DNA of 64,000 nucleotides from UBA1141 sp963665155. Its GTDB lineage: Bacteria > Chloroflexota > Dehalococcoidia > Lucifugimonadales > UBA3495. Shown here piece by piece: positions 1-8,361 of the stretch. The first letter of the stretch is position 1, and each line of letters starts with the position of its first letter. The notes below the pieces were generated by a model that did no database searches, was not told the origin of the DNA, and saw only the letters and a program-made list of their open reading frames with translations. A program made the position numbers and the translations under genes. The stretch is from assembly GCA_963665155.2 (NCBI GenBank), contig OY761986.2:2332351-2396350 (forward strand). The letters are read 5' to 3'.

Positions 1-648
1 CTCAACCAACAACTAAAAGACGACGAAGTGCTGTCTATTTGTAAGCACGACAGCATGGATGAGCTACTGGCCAACCTGGGTTCTGGAATACTAACGGAAA
101 GCCAGGTGGCACACCGTCTGGGCCAAGCCCGTCAAGGGTCCGAGCCGGCCCACGTTCAACCACCCCACAACCTGCCATTGTCCAGCCCAAGCTCGGGAAT
201 TACGGTTCTAGGCGTCGGCGACCTGTTGATCCGCATTGGCCGGTGTTGCAATCCAATACCCGGCGACGAAATTATGGGGTTCATCACCCGTTCCAGCGGC
301 GTAACCGTCCACAAGAAGGACTGCGTTAGTCTCAAGAATGAGGACGAGCCGGAGCGGATTGTAAGAGTGGACTGGGGGCAGCCCAGGGAGTTGTATCCGG
401 TCCGGGTCAAGATGAGGGCATACGACCGTCTGGGTTTACTGGCGGATGTTACTCGCTTGGTTTCCGGGGAAAAGGTGAACATCGCTTCGGTCATTACCCA
501 GGAACTGGAAGACGGAACCGTTACTATGGAACTGACTCTGCACACCACCGGCTTGGACCAACTGGGCAAGTTGTTCGGCAAGCTAGAAGCCGTGCGGGGG
601 GTGACGTCGGTTACCAGGGACCGCTCCAGCATTCCAGCCAACGCCTAA
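1..648 (+). CDS. relA: RelA/SpoT-type (p)ppGpp synthetase/hydrolase, C-terminal part (5' end outside window)
   Basis: The frame is open from base 1, so the gene starts before the window and only the regulatory C-terminal part is seen. It carries the RIS/zinc-finger-like motif CCNPIPGDEIMGFITRSSG followed by the GVTVHKKDC segment, then a final ACT domain (roughly the last 75 codons, VKMRAYDRLGLLADVTRLVS). This order is typical of long RelA/SpoT homologues, which make and degrade (p)ppGpp in the stringent response. The catalytic HD and synthetase domains are not visible, so whether it is bifunctional cannot be judged. The family call is firm; the symbol is generic for the single long RSH enzyme usual in this phylum. 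Confidence 0.9.
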   Translation, partial: LNQQLKDDEVLSICKHDSMDELLANLGSGILTESQVAHRLGQARQGSEPAHVQPPHNLPLSSPSSGITVLGVGDLLIRIGRCCNPIPGDEIMGFITRSSGVTVHKKDCVSLKNEDEPERIVRVDWGQPRELYPVRVKMRAYDRLGLLADVTRLVSGEKVNIASVITQELEDGTVTMELTLHTTGLDQLGKLFGKLEAVRGVTSVTRDRSSIPANA

Positions 649-763
649 CCAAAGCCCCCTCTCCAAACTCCCTCATTACGCCTTTTCTGCGTCCATGGTT
701 TCGGAAATCCGCATCTGGATTCGCATGTCCCATAAGGTCCGTAATCCCGCCTCCCCGCGCTGG

Positions 764-769
764 TATAAT
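764..769 (+). promoter_or_regulatory. Possible -10 element upstream of ridA-like gene
   Basis: A perfect TATAAT lies about 65 bases before the RidA start codon. No good -35 hexamer is seen at 17 bases, so this is a weak call based on the -10 box and position only. Confidence 0.3.
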
Positions 770-833
770 GGCGAAGTTTTCTCTATCAAGAGCACTCAAA
801 TCTCAGCCAATATTGCTTTAGGAGGCAACCAAA

Positions 834-1223
834 ATGCCAGAAAGAACTCCAATTAACCCGCCGGGGATTTCACCAAACCCAGCTCTCTCACCAGGAATAC
901 GCGTGGGGGGCCTTTTGTTCGTTTCCGGAAACGTCGCCGTGGATGGCAGTGGCAACCTGGTGGGCGGCAGCGACTGCGAAGCCCAGTCTAGGCAGGTCAT
1001 GGCCAACATCCGGGCCATCGTCGAGACCGCCGGAGGCAAGATGGAGGACGTTGCCAAAATAACCTGCTTTCTCACCGACATTAGCAACTATGGCGGTTAC
1101 TCGAAGGTCCGCTCCGAGACATGGCCCAGCAATCCTCCCGCCAGTTCCACCGTCGTGGTCGCCGGCCTGGTGCGCCCCGAGTTCTTAGTGGAAGTGGAAG
1201 CGATCGTCAAGATGCCTGACTAG
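834..1223 (+). CDS. RidA family protein (reactive intermediate/imine deaminase)
   Basis: A 129-residue protein of normal RidA/YjgF length. The segment GIRVGGLLFVSGNVAVDGSG and the C-terminal RPEFLVEVEAIVKM are family hallmarks, including the Arg of the RPE segment that binds the substrate carboxylate in studied members. RidA proteins hydrolyse reactive enamines and imines released by PLP enzymes, in the cytosol as trimers. The ATG is preceded by a strong Shine-Dalgarno AGGAGG about 6-7 bases upstream. It stands alone between relA and a long non-coding stretch. A second RidA paralogue lies at 2812-3282, so the two may differ in substrate; that is inference. Confidence 0.88.
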   Translation: MPERTPINPPGISPNPALSPGIRVGGLLFVSGNVAVDGSGNLVGGSDCEAQSRQVMANIRAIVETAGGKMEDVAKITCFLTDISNYGGYSKVRSETWPSNPPASSTVVVAGLVRPEFLVEVEAIVKMPD

Positions 1224-1397
1224 AGGTCTGGCCGGAAAGCCATTGGCCGGGTTTCGCGCTACGCCAAGCAGACGTATTCCAGTCTTATACGGTATAATAG
1301 TATATGTAATACGTTTCAATAACCAACTGTTACTTCGATAATCGACGTTAAGAAAACGACGGCTTGGGGAGAATCGGGGTTTCCGTCCGAGTTTCTA

Positions 1398-1440
1398 GGC
1401 TTATATGGCCTATCCCCAATTGGCCAATAAGCCTACTTTT
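1398..1440 (+). terminator. Terminator-like hairpin
   Basis: GGCTTAT and TGGCC pair with GGCCA and ATAAGCC around a 10-11 base loop, with a single bulged A, followed by TACTTTT. The stem is 12 base pairs. It could end the RidA transcript or a small RNA. Confidence 0.45.
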
Positions 1441-1500
1441 CGGCCAGACGTGTTTCGGTCCGGAGCTTTTAGGTCAATGATAGGCGATAGCACCGACAGG

Positions 1501-1532
1501 AGCAGGCTTTCATGTTAGCCTGCTCTTTGTTA
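1501..1532 (+). terminator. Terminator-like hairpin
   Basis: AGCAGGCT pairs perfectly with AGCCTGCT across an 8-base loop and is followed by the T-rich CTTTGTTAT. The T tract is imperfect. Confidence 0.45.
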
Positions 1533-1929
1533 TGTGAGCTGTGCGCCGTTTCCGCACTTTAGGCAGCCTCTATCGACTGGGGCTGGCGTGTCGATACGGC
1601 ATATTGTACCGCCGGAATTTGTGCCATAAACGATGGTATTTGGTGTTCATCCTGAGTTCGTATATGCCTTGCTCCATTTACCAATATTGATTTAGTGCTA
1701 ACACCTTTGGTTGTTCGTGTAATCCTTCGGCCTTATAGGTGGGCGCCACATATTCCCTTGGGTTTGAGAAACATAAACTGCCTGCAATGCCCCAGAATTA
1801 GTCACGATTCGCACTCTGGCGATTCGTACGGTCCAGTAGAGATCAAGTGGCTGGGGTGTTGAACAATAGTTGATCGACGCCGTCTGTCGGGCGGATTGGT
1901 AAGACCAAGATATTGGGGGCAGGATTGAG

Positions 1930-2571
1930 ATGAATTTTCTAGATTTCCTGTTAATTATTATTGTGGCTGGGGTCGGATTCTTTGGGATATGGATGGGGTT
2001 TATACGTGCGGCGTTTGGGGCGTTGGGGATTGTGCTGGGAATACTCATCGCGGGCCAAGCCAGTGACAATCTAGGCGGCTTATTCGCTGGCCTTATCAAC
2101 AGTGAACCATTGGCGAACGGGATCGCCTATGGCTTCATTATTATTGCGTCCCTTATCGTAGCCCGGGTTCTCACCGTCGTTGTTCGGGGTATTTTCACCC
2201 TGTTGCTGATGGGATGGGTTGACCGCTTGGCCGGTCTTGGCATCGGCGTGGTGGCTGGTCTGTTTGTGGCCGGAGCCGCCATAATGGGACTTGCCGAATT
2301 GACTTACAACTCCGATATTCTGGATAAAGGCGTTTCTTCGGGCGGGCTTGAGGGCAGGCTGGACCCTGGCGAAGTGAGGGAAGGTCTGGAGGTCTATTTG
2401 GTGGAATCCGAGTTGGTCGGCGTTTTCATCGACGTAGCCGACAAGCTGCCTGCCAACGCTCTTGGTTTCGTACCTCCTAACCTGATGCTTTCCTTTGATG
2501 TGTTGGAGCAAAGGAAAGGCAGCCAGATAAGTAGCAAGTTGATACCGACCGAGTCCATACCCTCGCCTTAG
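1930..2571 (+). CDS. CvpA family membrane protein
   Basis: A 213-residue inner-membrane protein with about four hydrophobic segments in the first 130 residues, starting MNFLDFLLIIIVAGVGFFGI and continuing through a G-rich region (GWVDRLAGLGIGVVAGLF) that is the signature of the colicin V production (CvpA) family. The last 80 residues are soluble and acidic. CvpA proteins are widespread and affect envelope homeostasis and colicin V export in E. coli, but their biochemical role is not settled. The start ATG lies just after GGATTGAG, a weak ribosome-binding site. The gene is monocistronic and ends before a strong terminator at 2709-2756. Confidence 0.8.
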   Translation: MNFLDFLLIIIVAGVGFFGIWMGFIRAAFGALGIVLGILIAGQASDNLGGLFAGLINSEPLANGIAYGFIIIASLIVARVLTVVVRGIFTLLLMGWVDRLAGLGIGVVAGLFVAGAAIMGLAELTYNSDILDKGVSSGGLEGRLDPGEVREGLEVYLVESELVGVFIDVADKLPANALGFVPPNLMLSFDVLEQRKGSQISSKLIPTESIPSP

Positions 2572-2708
2572 ATCATAAAAACTCGGTTCACACCTGGGCC
2601 TGGCGGCCAGACTTTAGCCTATCTCCGAACCCATCTTGTACAGTGACGTGAGGTTTCCGGACCCGCCGGGTCCAAACTAATCGTCTGAAGCAATATAAAT
2701 GGGTTAAT

Positions 2709-2756
2709 ATCCCCCTGTATCGTCCCGTATAAGGGATGCAGGGGGATTTGCTCGTC
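2709..2756 (+). terminator. Rho-independent terminator-like hairpin
   Basis: ATCCCCCTG pairs with CAGGGGGAT (2739-2747), with additional pairing of the inner bases, followed by TTGCTCGTCTT. It sits between the CvpA gene and the second RidA gene. Confidence 0.55.
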
Positions 2757-2811
2757 TTGGCGTTTTCCCGTAAGGTTTAAGCTTGCCTCTGTCGATTATT
2801 TAGGAGAGCGA

Positions 2812-3282
2812 TTGGCAATGGAGATTGAGAAGAAACTAGCGGATATGGGCTTGGCTTTGGGTGCGCCGGGAACCCCGGTTGCGAATTATGTCTCTTCGGT
2901 GAGGTCCGGCAACATACTGTTCGTGGCTGGGCACATCCCTTTCCTGCCTGATGGATCGGTATTGCACGCCGGAAAACTTGGGCGAGACATTACGGAAGAG
3001 CAAGGGTACGAGGCAGCCAGGGCGACTATGGTCAACTGCCTGGTTTCGATAAAGGACCACCTGGGCGACTTGGACAAAGTAAAACAGGTTGTGAAGCTAC
3101 TTGTCATGGTGAACGCCGAGCCCGATTTCGGACGGCAATTTATCGTTGCCAACGGCGCTTCCGATTTATTGGTGGAGCTTTACGGCGATCGGGGCCGCCA
3201 CGCTCGCTCTGCGGTCGGCATGGCCAGTCTGCCATTGGGTTCCTTCGTGGAGATAGAACTGGTAGTCGAAGTTGAGGGCTAA
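2812..3282 (+). CDS. RidA family protein, second paralogue (YjgF-like)
   Basis: A 156-residue RidA-type protein, longer at the N terminus than the 834-1223 paralogue. The core VSSVRSGNILFVAGHIPFLPDG and the end RSAVGMASLPLGSFVEIELVVEV match the subfamily in which the C-terminal Arg motif reads RSAVG rather than RPE; such proteins are often annotated as atu1540-like RidA. The start is ambiguous: TTG at 2812 lies 5 bases after AGGAG, and ATG at 2818 lies 11 bases after it. The TTG spacing is better. Function of this subfamily is poorly known; imine or enamine hydrolysis is presumed from the family. Confidence 0.85.
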   Translation: MAMEIEKKLADMGLALGAPGTPVANYVSSVRSGNILFVAGHIPFLPDGSVLHAGKLGRDITEEQGYEAARATMVNCLVSIKDHLGDLDKVKQVVKLLVMVNAEPDFGRQFIVANGASDLLVELYGDRGRHARSAVGMASLPLGSFVEIELVVEVEG

Positions 3283-3297
3283 CCTGGGAACGGATTT

Positions 3298-3385
3298 ACC
3301 GCAGAGAGCGCCGAGACCGCAGAGGAATCGGAATACGGGGCTAAAGAGAGGGCATAACACCCCAAAACTCTGCGCCCTCTGCGGT
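3298..3385. repeat. Inverted repeat between convergent genes
   Basis: ACCGCAGAG at 3298-3306 pairs with CTCTGCGGT at 3377-3385, and partial copies (ACCGCAGAGG, CTCTGCGCC) lie inside. Near-identical short motifs are common dispersed repeats in many bacterial genomes. The element lies between the convergent RidA and NadE genes and may act as a terminator for both. Confidence 0.5.
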
Positions 3386-3400
3386 GAAAAAATCTTGAAG

Positions 3401-5143
3401 TTAGACCTGCCGATAGCGATTTACGATGGGCAAACGGCGGTCTTTACCGAAGGCCCTGGGCGTAATTTTGACCCCCGGTGCTGCTTGGCGGCGCTTGTAT
3501 TCGTTTCGGTCCACGGCCGTGATTACCTGGCGTACCATCTCCGGGTCGAATCCGTTGTCTACCATCTCTTGATAGCTCCAGTCTTCTTCAACGTAGGCTT
3601 TAACCACTGGGTCCAGCACCTCGTAGGGAGGCAGGCTGTCCTGGTCCAGTTGGTCTTCTTTGAGCTCAGCCGAGGGAGGTTTGGAGATAATCGATTGGGG
3701 AATCACGTTGGACGGTGTGCCGTGCCGGTTGCGCCATTCGCATAGCTCGTAAACCAAGGTTTTGGGAACATCCTTAATTACTGCGAAACCGCCCGCCATG
3801 TCTCCGTACAAAGTAGCATAGCCCATTGCCATTTCGCTTTTGTTCCCGGTGGTCAACACCATCCAACCGAATTTGTTGGATACGGTCATGAGAATGTTGC
3901 CCCGAATTCTGGCCTGGACGTTTTCCTCGGCAACATTGGGCTGGGTGTCACGAAAATGCGGCGCTAACATGTCTTCAAAGGCGATGTGCGCAGGTTCAAT
4001 TGGCACGGTCCAGAACTCCATGCCCAGGCTGTCAGTAAGCTCCTTGGAGTCGCTGATGCTGCCCTCGGAAGAAAAGCGGGACGGCATGGCAATTCCAACG
4101 ACGTTTTTGGCTCCGATGGCATCGGCGGCCACCGTGGCGGTCAGGGCCGAGTCGATGCCGCCGGAAAGCCCTATCAAAACCTTATCGAAAGCCGACTTCT
4201 TGATGTAGTCCCTAGTCCCGAGCACCAGGGCATTGTAGACCTCCTCAACCCCGTCCATCACCGCTTCAGCTACCCGTGGGGGCAGAGGCGGTCGTTGCCG
4301 GGATTGCGGACCGGAAACCGGCACGACCTTGGAGGAACCGATTTCCCGCAATATGGTCTGATTTTCTTTTCGAGGGCGAGGGTCCCGGAGCCGAGTGCGG
4401 AACACCGCCTCAATATCCAGGTCGGTAATGGTCAAAGCCTCTTGGAAGGCCGGGGCCCGCTCTATAACTTGACCGTTCATGTCGCAAATTAAGCTGGCGC
4501 CGTCGAAAACCAGTTCATCTTGGGCGCCGATGGCGTTCAGGTGGGCCACGAACAACTCGTTGTCGGCGGCGCGGGTTGCGATCATTTTCTCCCGGTAGGC
4601 GCGTTTGCCAGCGTGGAAAGGCGAGGCATTGATGTTCACAATCAACTCGGCGCCTGCCTCCCGCTGGACCGCAATTGGACCCACGGGATACCAGATGTCT
4701 TCGCAAATGTTAATGCCTACGCCCACGCCGTTGATAACGTACACTGGGCATGTGTCGCCCCGCTTGAAATAGCGGTCTTCGTCAAAAACACCGTAGTTGG
4801 GCAGGTGCATCTTGAAGTAGCTGTCGATCAAATGCCCGTTGTAACCTAGGGCGGCGGCGTTGGAGATATCGCCTCCCAAGTGCACATAACCGATGACCAC
4901 GGCAATACCTTTGGCTGCGGCGACGATCTTATCCCTGGCTGCTATATTGTCGCGAATGAACGAGGTCTTGAACAGCAGGTCTTCCGGGGGATAACCGGTG
5001 GTGGCCATTTCGGGGAACGCAACCAGGTCGGCCTCGGCTTCCCGGGCACGCTCCAGGTATTCCAGCATTAGAGCGGTGTTTCCCGGTATGTCACCCACGG
5101 TTGTGTTTATCTGGGCCAGAGCGAGGCGAAAGATTCGTGTCAT
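3401..5143 (-). CDS. nadE: Glutamine-dependent NAD+ synthetase
   Basis: A 580-residue two-domain enzyme that makes NAD from deamido-NAD, ATP and glutamine, the last step of NAD synthesis. Residues about 1-255 are the nitrilase-type glutaminase domain: the Glu of FPEMATTGYPPEDLL, the Lys of KMHLPNYGVFDE and the Cys of INICEDIWYP form the usual Glu-Lys-Cys triad. Residues about 300-580 are the synthetase domain with the ATP pyrophosphatase loop LSGGIDSALTA and the TTGNKSEMAMGYATLYGDMAGG segment. Length fits the bacterial two-domain class. The gene stands alone, convergent with the RidA gene. No sign of damage. Confidence 0.95.
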   Translation of the reverse strand: MTRIFRLALAQINTTVGDIPGNTALMLEYLERAREAEADLVAFPEMATTGYPPEDLLFKTSFIRDNIAARDKIVAAAKGIAVVIGYVHLGGDISNAAALGYNGHLIDSYFKMHLPNYGVFDEDRYFKRGDTCPVYVINGVGVGINICEDIWYPVGPIAVQREAGAELIVNINASPFHAGKRAYREKMIATRAADNELFVAHLNAIGAQDELVFDGASLICDMNGQVIERAPAFQEALTITDLDIEAVFRTRLRDPRPRKENQTILREIGSSKVVPVSGPQSRQRPPLPPRVAEAVMDGVEEVYNALVLGTRDYIKKSAFDKVLIGLSGGIDSALTATVAADAIGAKNVVGIAMPSRFSSEGSISDSKELTDSLGMEFWTVPIEPAHIAFEDMLAPHFRDTQPNVAEENVQARIRGNILMTVSNKFGWMVLTTGNKSEMAMGYATLYGDMAGGFAVIKDVPKTLVYELCEWRNRHGTPSNVIPQSIISKPPSAELKEDQLDQDSLPPYEVLDPVVKAYVEEDWSYQEMVDNGFDPEMVRQVITAVDRNEYKRRQAAPGVKITPRAFGKDRRLPIVNRYRQV

Positions 5144-5278
5144 AATTACCCACCGGTCTGCTTATCGGGTCTATCATCGGCCAACAAACAATATCGGCTA
5201 GCGATGTCTGTTTTAACGATACGGGTGACAACCATCCTGATCGAACTTCTTAACTGAGGCTCTTTATTGAAGCTCCTA

Positions 5279-5298
5279 TATACTCATCGCCGAGTATA
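5279..5298. promoter_or_regulatory. Perfect dyad upstream of MFS gene, possible operator
   Basis: TATACTC and GAGTATA form a perfect inverted repeat with a 6-base spacer, in the divergent region between nadE and the MFS gene and about 110 bases before the latter. No regulator gene is adjacent, so an operator role is only a suggestion. Confidence 0.3.
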
Positions 5299-5408
5299 CA
5301 GACAGACATCGATTGATGCCAAGTATCCCACCTGCCGGACCATTAAATCTCAAGGCCTTGATTTGGAATTTACTCTGATTAAGAAATGCATAAGGTACGG
5401 CGGTTCGA

Positions 5409-6737
5409 ATGGATAACAGCCGCCAGCGCCGGTTCGCCCAAGCCTTCCCCTTCTACTACGGATGGGTAGTTTTTGCCTCCGCAGCTTTAACCAGTTATCA
5501 CTGTCGACCGCTGATGGCGGCTACTACTTTGTCCGTTTTCGTGGTGCCTATGACGGAGCAGCTTGGCTGGTCCCGGGGGCTTTTCTCAGGAGCATTAAGC
5601 CTGGGTGGGTTCGCTGCCGTGGCGGTATCGCCATTCGTGGGCCGCTTGATTGATCGGTACGGCGCCGGGGTGGTGGTGGCGTCCGCATCCGGAGCCATGG
5701 GACTGTACGCCATAGGTCTATCCTTGATTACCCACGCCTGGATAGTCTACGCCCTTTACATTCCGGGGCGCATGTTGTTCGCCAGTCCTTTGGAGTTGGG
5801 TACCGCCACGGCGGTCAGCAATTGGTTTTCGCGCCGCCGTCCTCTGGCTTTAGCCATACTGGGAGCGACTCAAGGCACCGGATTGGCGGCTATGCCGCTA
5901 GCGGCCCAGTTAATTATCAGCGGTTGGGACTGGCAGATGGCATGGCTGTCCCTGGGCATCTTCACCATCTCCGTGGGAGTCATTCCGTCATTGCTGATGG
6001 CCCGCCGACCCGAGGACCTTGGGTTGGAGTTGGACCCTCAATCGAGAGGGCCTGCGACACAGCCCAAAATGATGGCGTCCGGAGAAGCTCAGGGAGAACG
6101 ACAGTCAATTGCCGCCATTGCCCAGGCGGTGCCCGCCGAATTGAACTTCACGGTAAGGGAAGCGCTACACACCCGTGCGTTTTGGATTCTAGCAGCGTTT
6201 TCCGCTTTCGCCTTCGCCGCCCAAGGTGGCGTGGCGGTTCACCAAGTGCCCCACTATATCAACGAGGGACTGAGGGCTCCTATTGCGGCGATAATGGCCA
6301 GCACGTTCGCCCTATCCCAAGTGTTCGGTGGGTTCGTATGGTCCAACTCGGCGCGGCCGACTGCCCCTATCCCTATACGAGTCCTTTTGGCGTTGACCGG
6401 GCTCTGTGTGGGTCTGGGAGCCATTGGCACGGGAGCCAGCGGGTCCTTGGCCTGGGGAGTAGTGGCGGCAACCGCATTCGGCGTCGGGATGGGCGGCATG
6501 CACCTGCTGCTGCGCCTGGCTTGGGCCGATTACTATGGCCTGGAGCATTTGGGGGCGATAAGAGGGCTGACTCTTCCCATCCAGATTAGCGGGCAAGCGA
6601 TCGGGCCGGTGGTGTCCGGGTTCGTATTCGATGCCACCGGGTCCTATCAGGTGCCATTCATTGTATTTGGGGTGGGAGTGGCGGTGGCGGCGGTTGGTGT
6701 GCTGGCAGCCACACCCCCGCAGAAACCAGCGGGATAA
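5409..6737 (+). CDS. MFS transporter
   Basis: A 442-residue major facilitator superfamily carrier with about 12 hydrophobic segments. The loop 2-3 motif appears as GRLIDRYGAG and the start FYYGWVVFASAALTSY is typical of the monocarboxylate/oxalate-formate-like MFS branch. A polar central loop (about residues 200-235) separates the two six-helix halves. It probably moves a small organic acid across the cytoplasmic membrane; the substrate cannot be read from sequence. The ATG at 5409 has only a weak ribosome-binding site. It is more distant from the two MFS paralogues at 38668-42011 than those are from each other. Confidence 0.85.
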   Translation: MDNSRQRRFAQAFPFYYGWVVFASAALTSYHCRPLMAATTLSVFVVPMTEQLGWSRGLFSGALSLGGFAAVAVSPFVGRLIDRYGAGVVVASASGAMGLYAIGLSLITHAWIVYALYIPGRMLFASPLELGTATAVSNWFSRRRPLALAILGATQGTGLAAMPLAAQLIISGWDWQMAWLSLGIFTISVGVIPSLLMARRPEDLGLELDPQSRGPATQPKMMASGEAQGERQSIAAIAQAVPAELNFTVREALHTRAFWILAAFSAFAFAAQGGVAVHQVPHYINEGLRAPIAAIMASTFALSQVFGGFVWSNSARPTAPIPIRVLLALTGLCVGLGAIGTGASGSLAWGVVAATAFGVGMGGMHLLLRLAWADYYGLEHLGAIRGLTLPIQISGQAIGPVVSGFVFDATGSYQVPFIVFGVGVAVAAVGVLAATPPQKPAG

Positions 6738-6788
6738 CGACACTAAGCGGTCCGGTCAACTTATTCATTGGACCAACCCCGGCAATCG

Positions 6789-7112
6789 TCAGGGCCTAAT
6801 CGTCAACCTTTGACCATGGTCCAGAATCACCTCGAACCGATCTATTACGTTGCGACCCAAAATGTAGTCAGCTCCCAACACGGAGATAACTATTTCCGGG
6901 AGCGTTTGGAGCCCTTTAATCTCAAGGCTGCCTACGTAGACAGGGGATTCTACGATGCTACCGTCTGCTAAATACCAGTTGGTGCTGGTGTCGGGATCGC
7001 CCAACCCAGAGACAATCGCGGAGTACGGTATAACCAAAGAGCCTTCGAATCCGGTGTCAACAAGAGCCAGAATCTCTTGCTCTCAGTCCCGGATACGGAT
7101 ATGCACCAGCAC
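6789..7112 (-). pseudogene. Retropepsin-like aspartic protease, broken by an in-frame stop
   Basis: Read on the minus strand, a frame with a possible GTG at 7112 runs into TGA at 7085-7083. After it the same frame continues EQEILALVDTGFEGSLVIPYSA and ends ILGRNVIDRFEVILDHGQ. The DTG catalytic motif and the C-terminal ILG segment are those of single-domain clan AA (retropepsin-like) aspartic proteases. The stop lies just before the catalytic Asp, and no good start codon exists between the two, so the gene as written cannot give an active protein. A point mutation or sequencing error is likeliest. It overlaps the end of the small gene at 7126-7359, a layout usual for this protease type. Confidence 0.6.
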
Positions 7113-7125
7113 GGGTAGGTGGTAC

Positions 7126-7359
7126 TTACTTGCTCAGCTTCAGCCATTGACCATAGGTGGTTTCGCCGATCCGAGCCAAGACAAAGTTGCCGCTACCCAT
7201 GTCATGAACCGCTTGCCTGAGGAGCTGCCCGTCGTCGGTGCCCAAGATTGTGCGGCCTTCGTAACTAATAGCGATGAATTCGCCTATATGGTCGGCTTCA
7301 AGTGGCTTTCCGTACTTTTCGTAAAGGCGCACCCGAGCGCTCGCGTTAGCATCTAGCAA
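7126..7359 (-). CDS. Small hypothetical protein upstream of aspartic protease
   Basis: A 77-residue soluble protein starting at TTG. The segment LYEKYGKPLEADHIGEFIAI followed by GRTILGTDDGQLLRQAVHDM resembles small partner proteins that lie directly upstream of clan AA aspartic proteases in many bacteria and archaea. Its stop codon overlaps the beginning of the protease frame, suggesting translational coupling. A toxin-antitoxin-like or regulatory role has been proposed for such pairs only by context; no function is assigned here. Confidence 0.5.
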   Translation of the reverse strand: MLDANASARVRLYEKYGKPLEADHIGEFIAISYEGRTILGTDDGQLLRQAVHDMGSGNFVLARIGETTYGQWLKLSK

Positions 7360-7492
7360 TTTCGCAAATCAGTCATTATCGATCCGGCGGATAGTGGGGT
7401 CACAAATTAGTCCCCAAGATCCTTTTTGCCTACAGCTGGGTACTCCTAACTTGGTTCCCGCAATCGAAGTATAACACCTAGGGTGTCCAACC

Positions 7493-8140
7493 CTACTCGG
7501 TACCGGGGACGGCCTTCTCGCAGGTCACCGCATACAGCGGGTCGCTGGGGGGGCTGTCATCGGGATTTACAAATCCTGACTTAATTTCCGTGAAGGCGCC
7601 GACGGCTTCCATGTAGGTTGAAACCAGGTCAGCCCGTCCTTGGTCGCTGGATTCCCGCCACACGCGAACTGCCTTGGTGGCAAACATCCGGTTGGAAAAA
7701 GTAACGATGAAAACGCCCGCTGGCTTTAATATTCGTGCGATTTGGGTAAAGGTTTCTATAGGCTGTGTCAGGTATTGGGCCGACACAGTGATGACCACAG
7801 CATCGAAACTCTCGTCTTCAAAAGGCAGAACCGGGTCCATATTCACATCGTGGACAATATACTCGTCCAGGTCAGGGTTGTCCGCCATTTCCGTGGCGTT
7901 CAAGCCCAACCCAGTCATGTGGGCTTTGGGGTACCCCTTCGGCCAATGGGAGCGCCAACTGCTCATTAGGTCGAGCACCACCGAATTCGGTGGTATCAAG
8001 CTGTTGAAAAGACGGCTCACGGCGGCGATCGCATCCTCGTCTATGTGCACAACCAGCCGCGGCATGGCATAAAACTCGCTATCCACACTTTCGTCTTGAC
8101 GTTGGAAATATTCTTTCGAGTAGCTAAAGTCGTTACTCAA
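7493..8140 (-). CDS. Class I SAM-dependent methyltransferase
   Basis: A 215-residue protein with the Rossmann-like methyltransferase core: motif I region VVLDLMSSWRSHWP (the usual GxGxG is degenerate, with SSWRSH instead), then the acidic residue of GLGLNATEMADNPDLDEYIV, motif II DESFDAVVITVSAQYL and motif III ILKPAGVFIVTFSNRMF. This form, with DLMSSWxSH, is a recognised branch of type-11 methyltransferases whose substrate is unknown. The start is TTG at 8140, chosen because GAGG lies 8 bases upstream and the frame closes soon before it. It stands alone on the minus strand. Confidence 0.75.
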   Translation of the reverse strand: MSNDFSYSKEYFQRQDESVDSEFYAMPRLVVHIDEDAIAAVSRLFNSLIPPNSVVLDLMSSWRSHWPKGYPKAHMTGLGLNATEMADNPDLDEYIVHDVNMDPVLPFEDESFDAVVITVSAQYLTQPIETFTQIARILKPAGVFIVTFSNRMFATKAVRVWRESSDQGRADLVSTYMEAVGAFTEIKSGFVNPDDSPPSDPLYAVTCEKAVPGTE

Positions 8141-8361
8141 ATCAATCGCCTCATAAACCTAGGCCAATTCCTGTGCTAATTCCCGTAAACCGCAGGGTTT
8201 GGTTAGACCAGAAGTTTGGTCTCAAATTGGACTTGGCCTAGGGAAATTTGCCGCGCCAATTGTATCATGCTGGGTCCCTACGACCGCCGTAGGCCTCTGG
8301 TGAACCGCTGCTTAGGGCGATACAATTTTAGGGTGGATAGTAGTCTTGAGAGGTGATTCCC

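Larger units (their letters stand above)
1224..1929. other. Long non-coding stretch with promoter-like box and two hairpins
   Basis: No credible coding frame is seen in about 700 bases. It holds a TATAAT at 1293-1298, a strong hairpin at 1398-1433 followed by TACTTTT, and a second hairpin at 1501-1524 followed by CTTTGTT. The distance from the box to the hairpins (about 100 and 220 bases) would suit a small RNA, but no known family is recognised. The rest, up to the cvpA-like gene, shows nothing clear. Confidence 0.35.

Noticed and set aside
3272..3745. 157-residue plus-strand ORF after the second RidA
   Set aside because: It is mostly antisense to nadE and begins in the inverted repeat.
5822..6589. 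255-residue plus-strand ORF
   Set aside because: It is a shadow of the MFS gene at 5409-6737 in another frame, with no membrane pattern or family motif.
7083..7085. In-frame TGA of the aspartic protease as a selenocysteine codon
   Set aside because: The position is not a redox Cys in this family and the gene has no thiol chemistry; a nonsense change is simpler.
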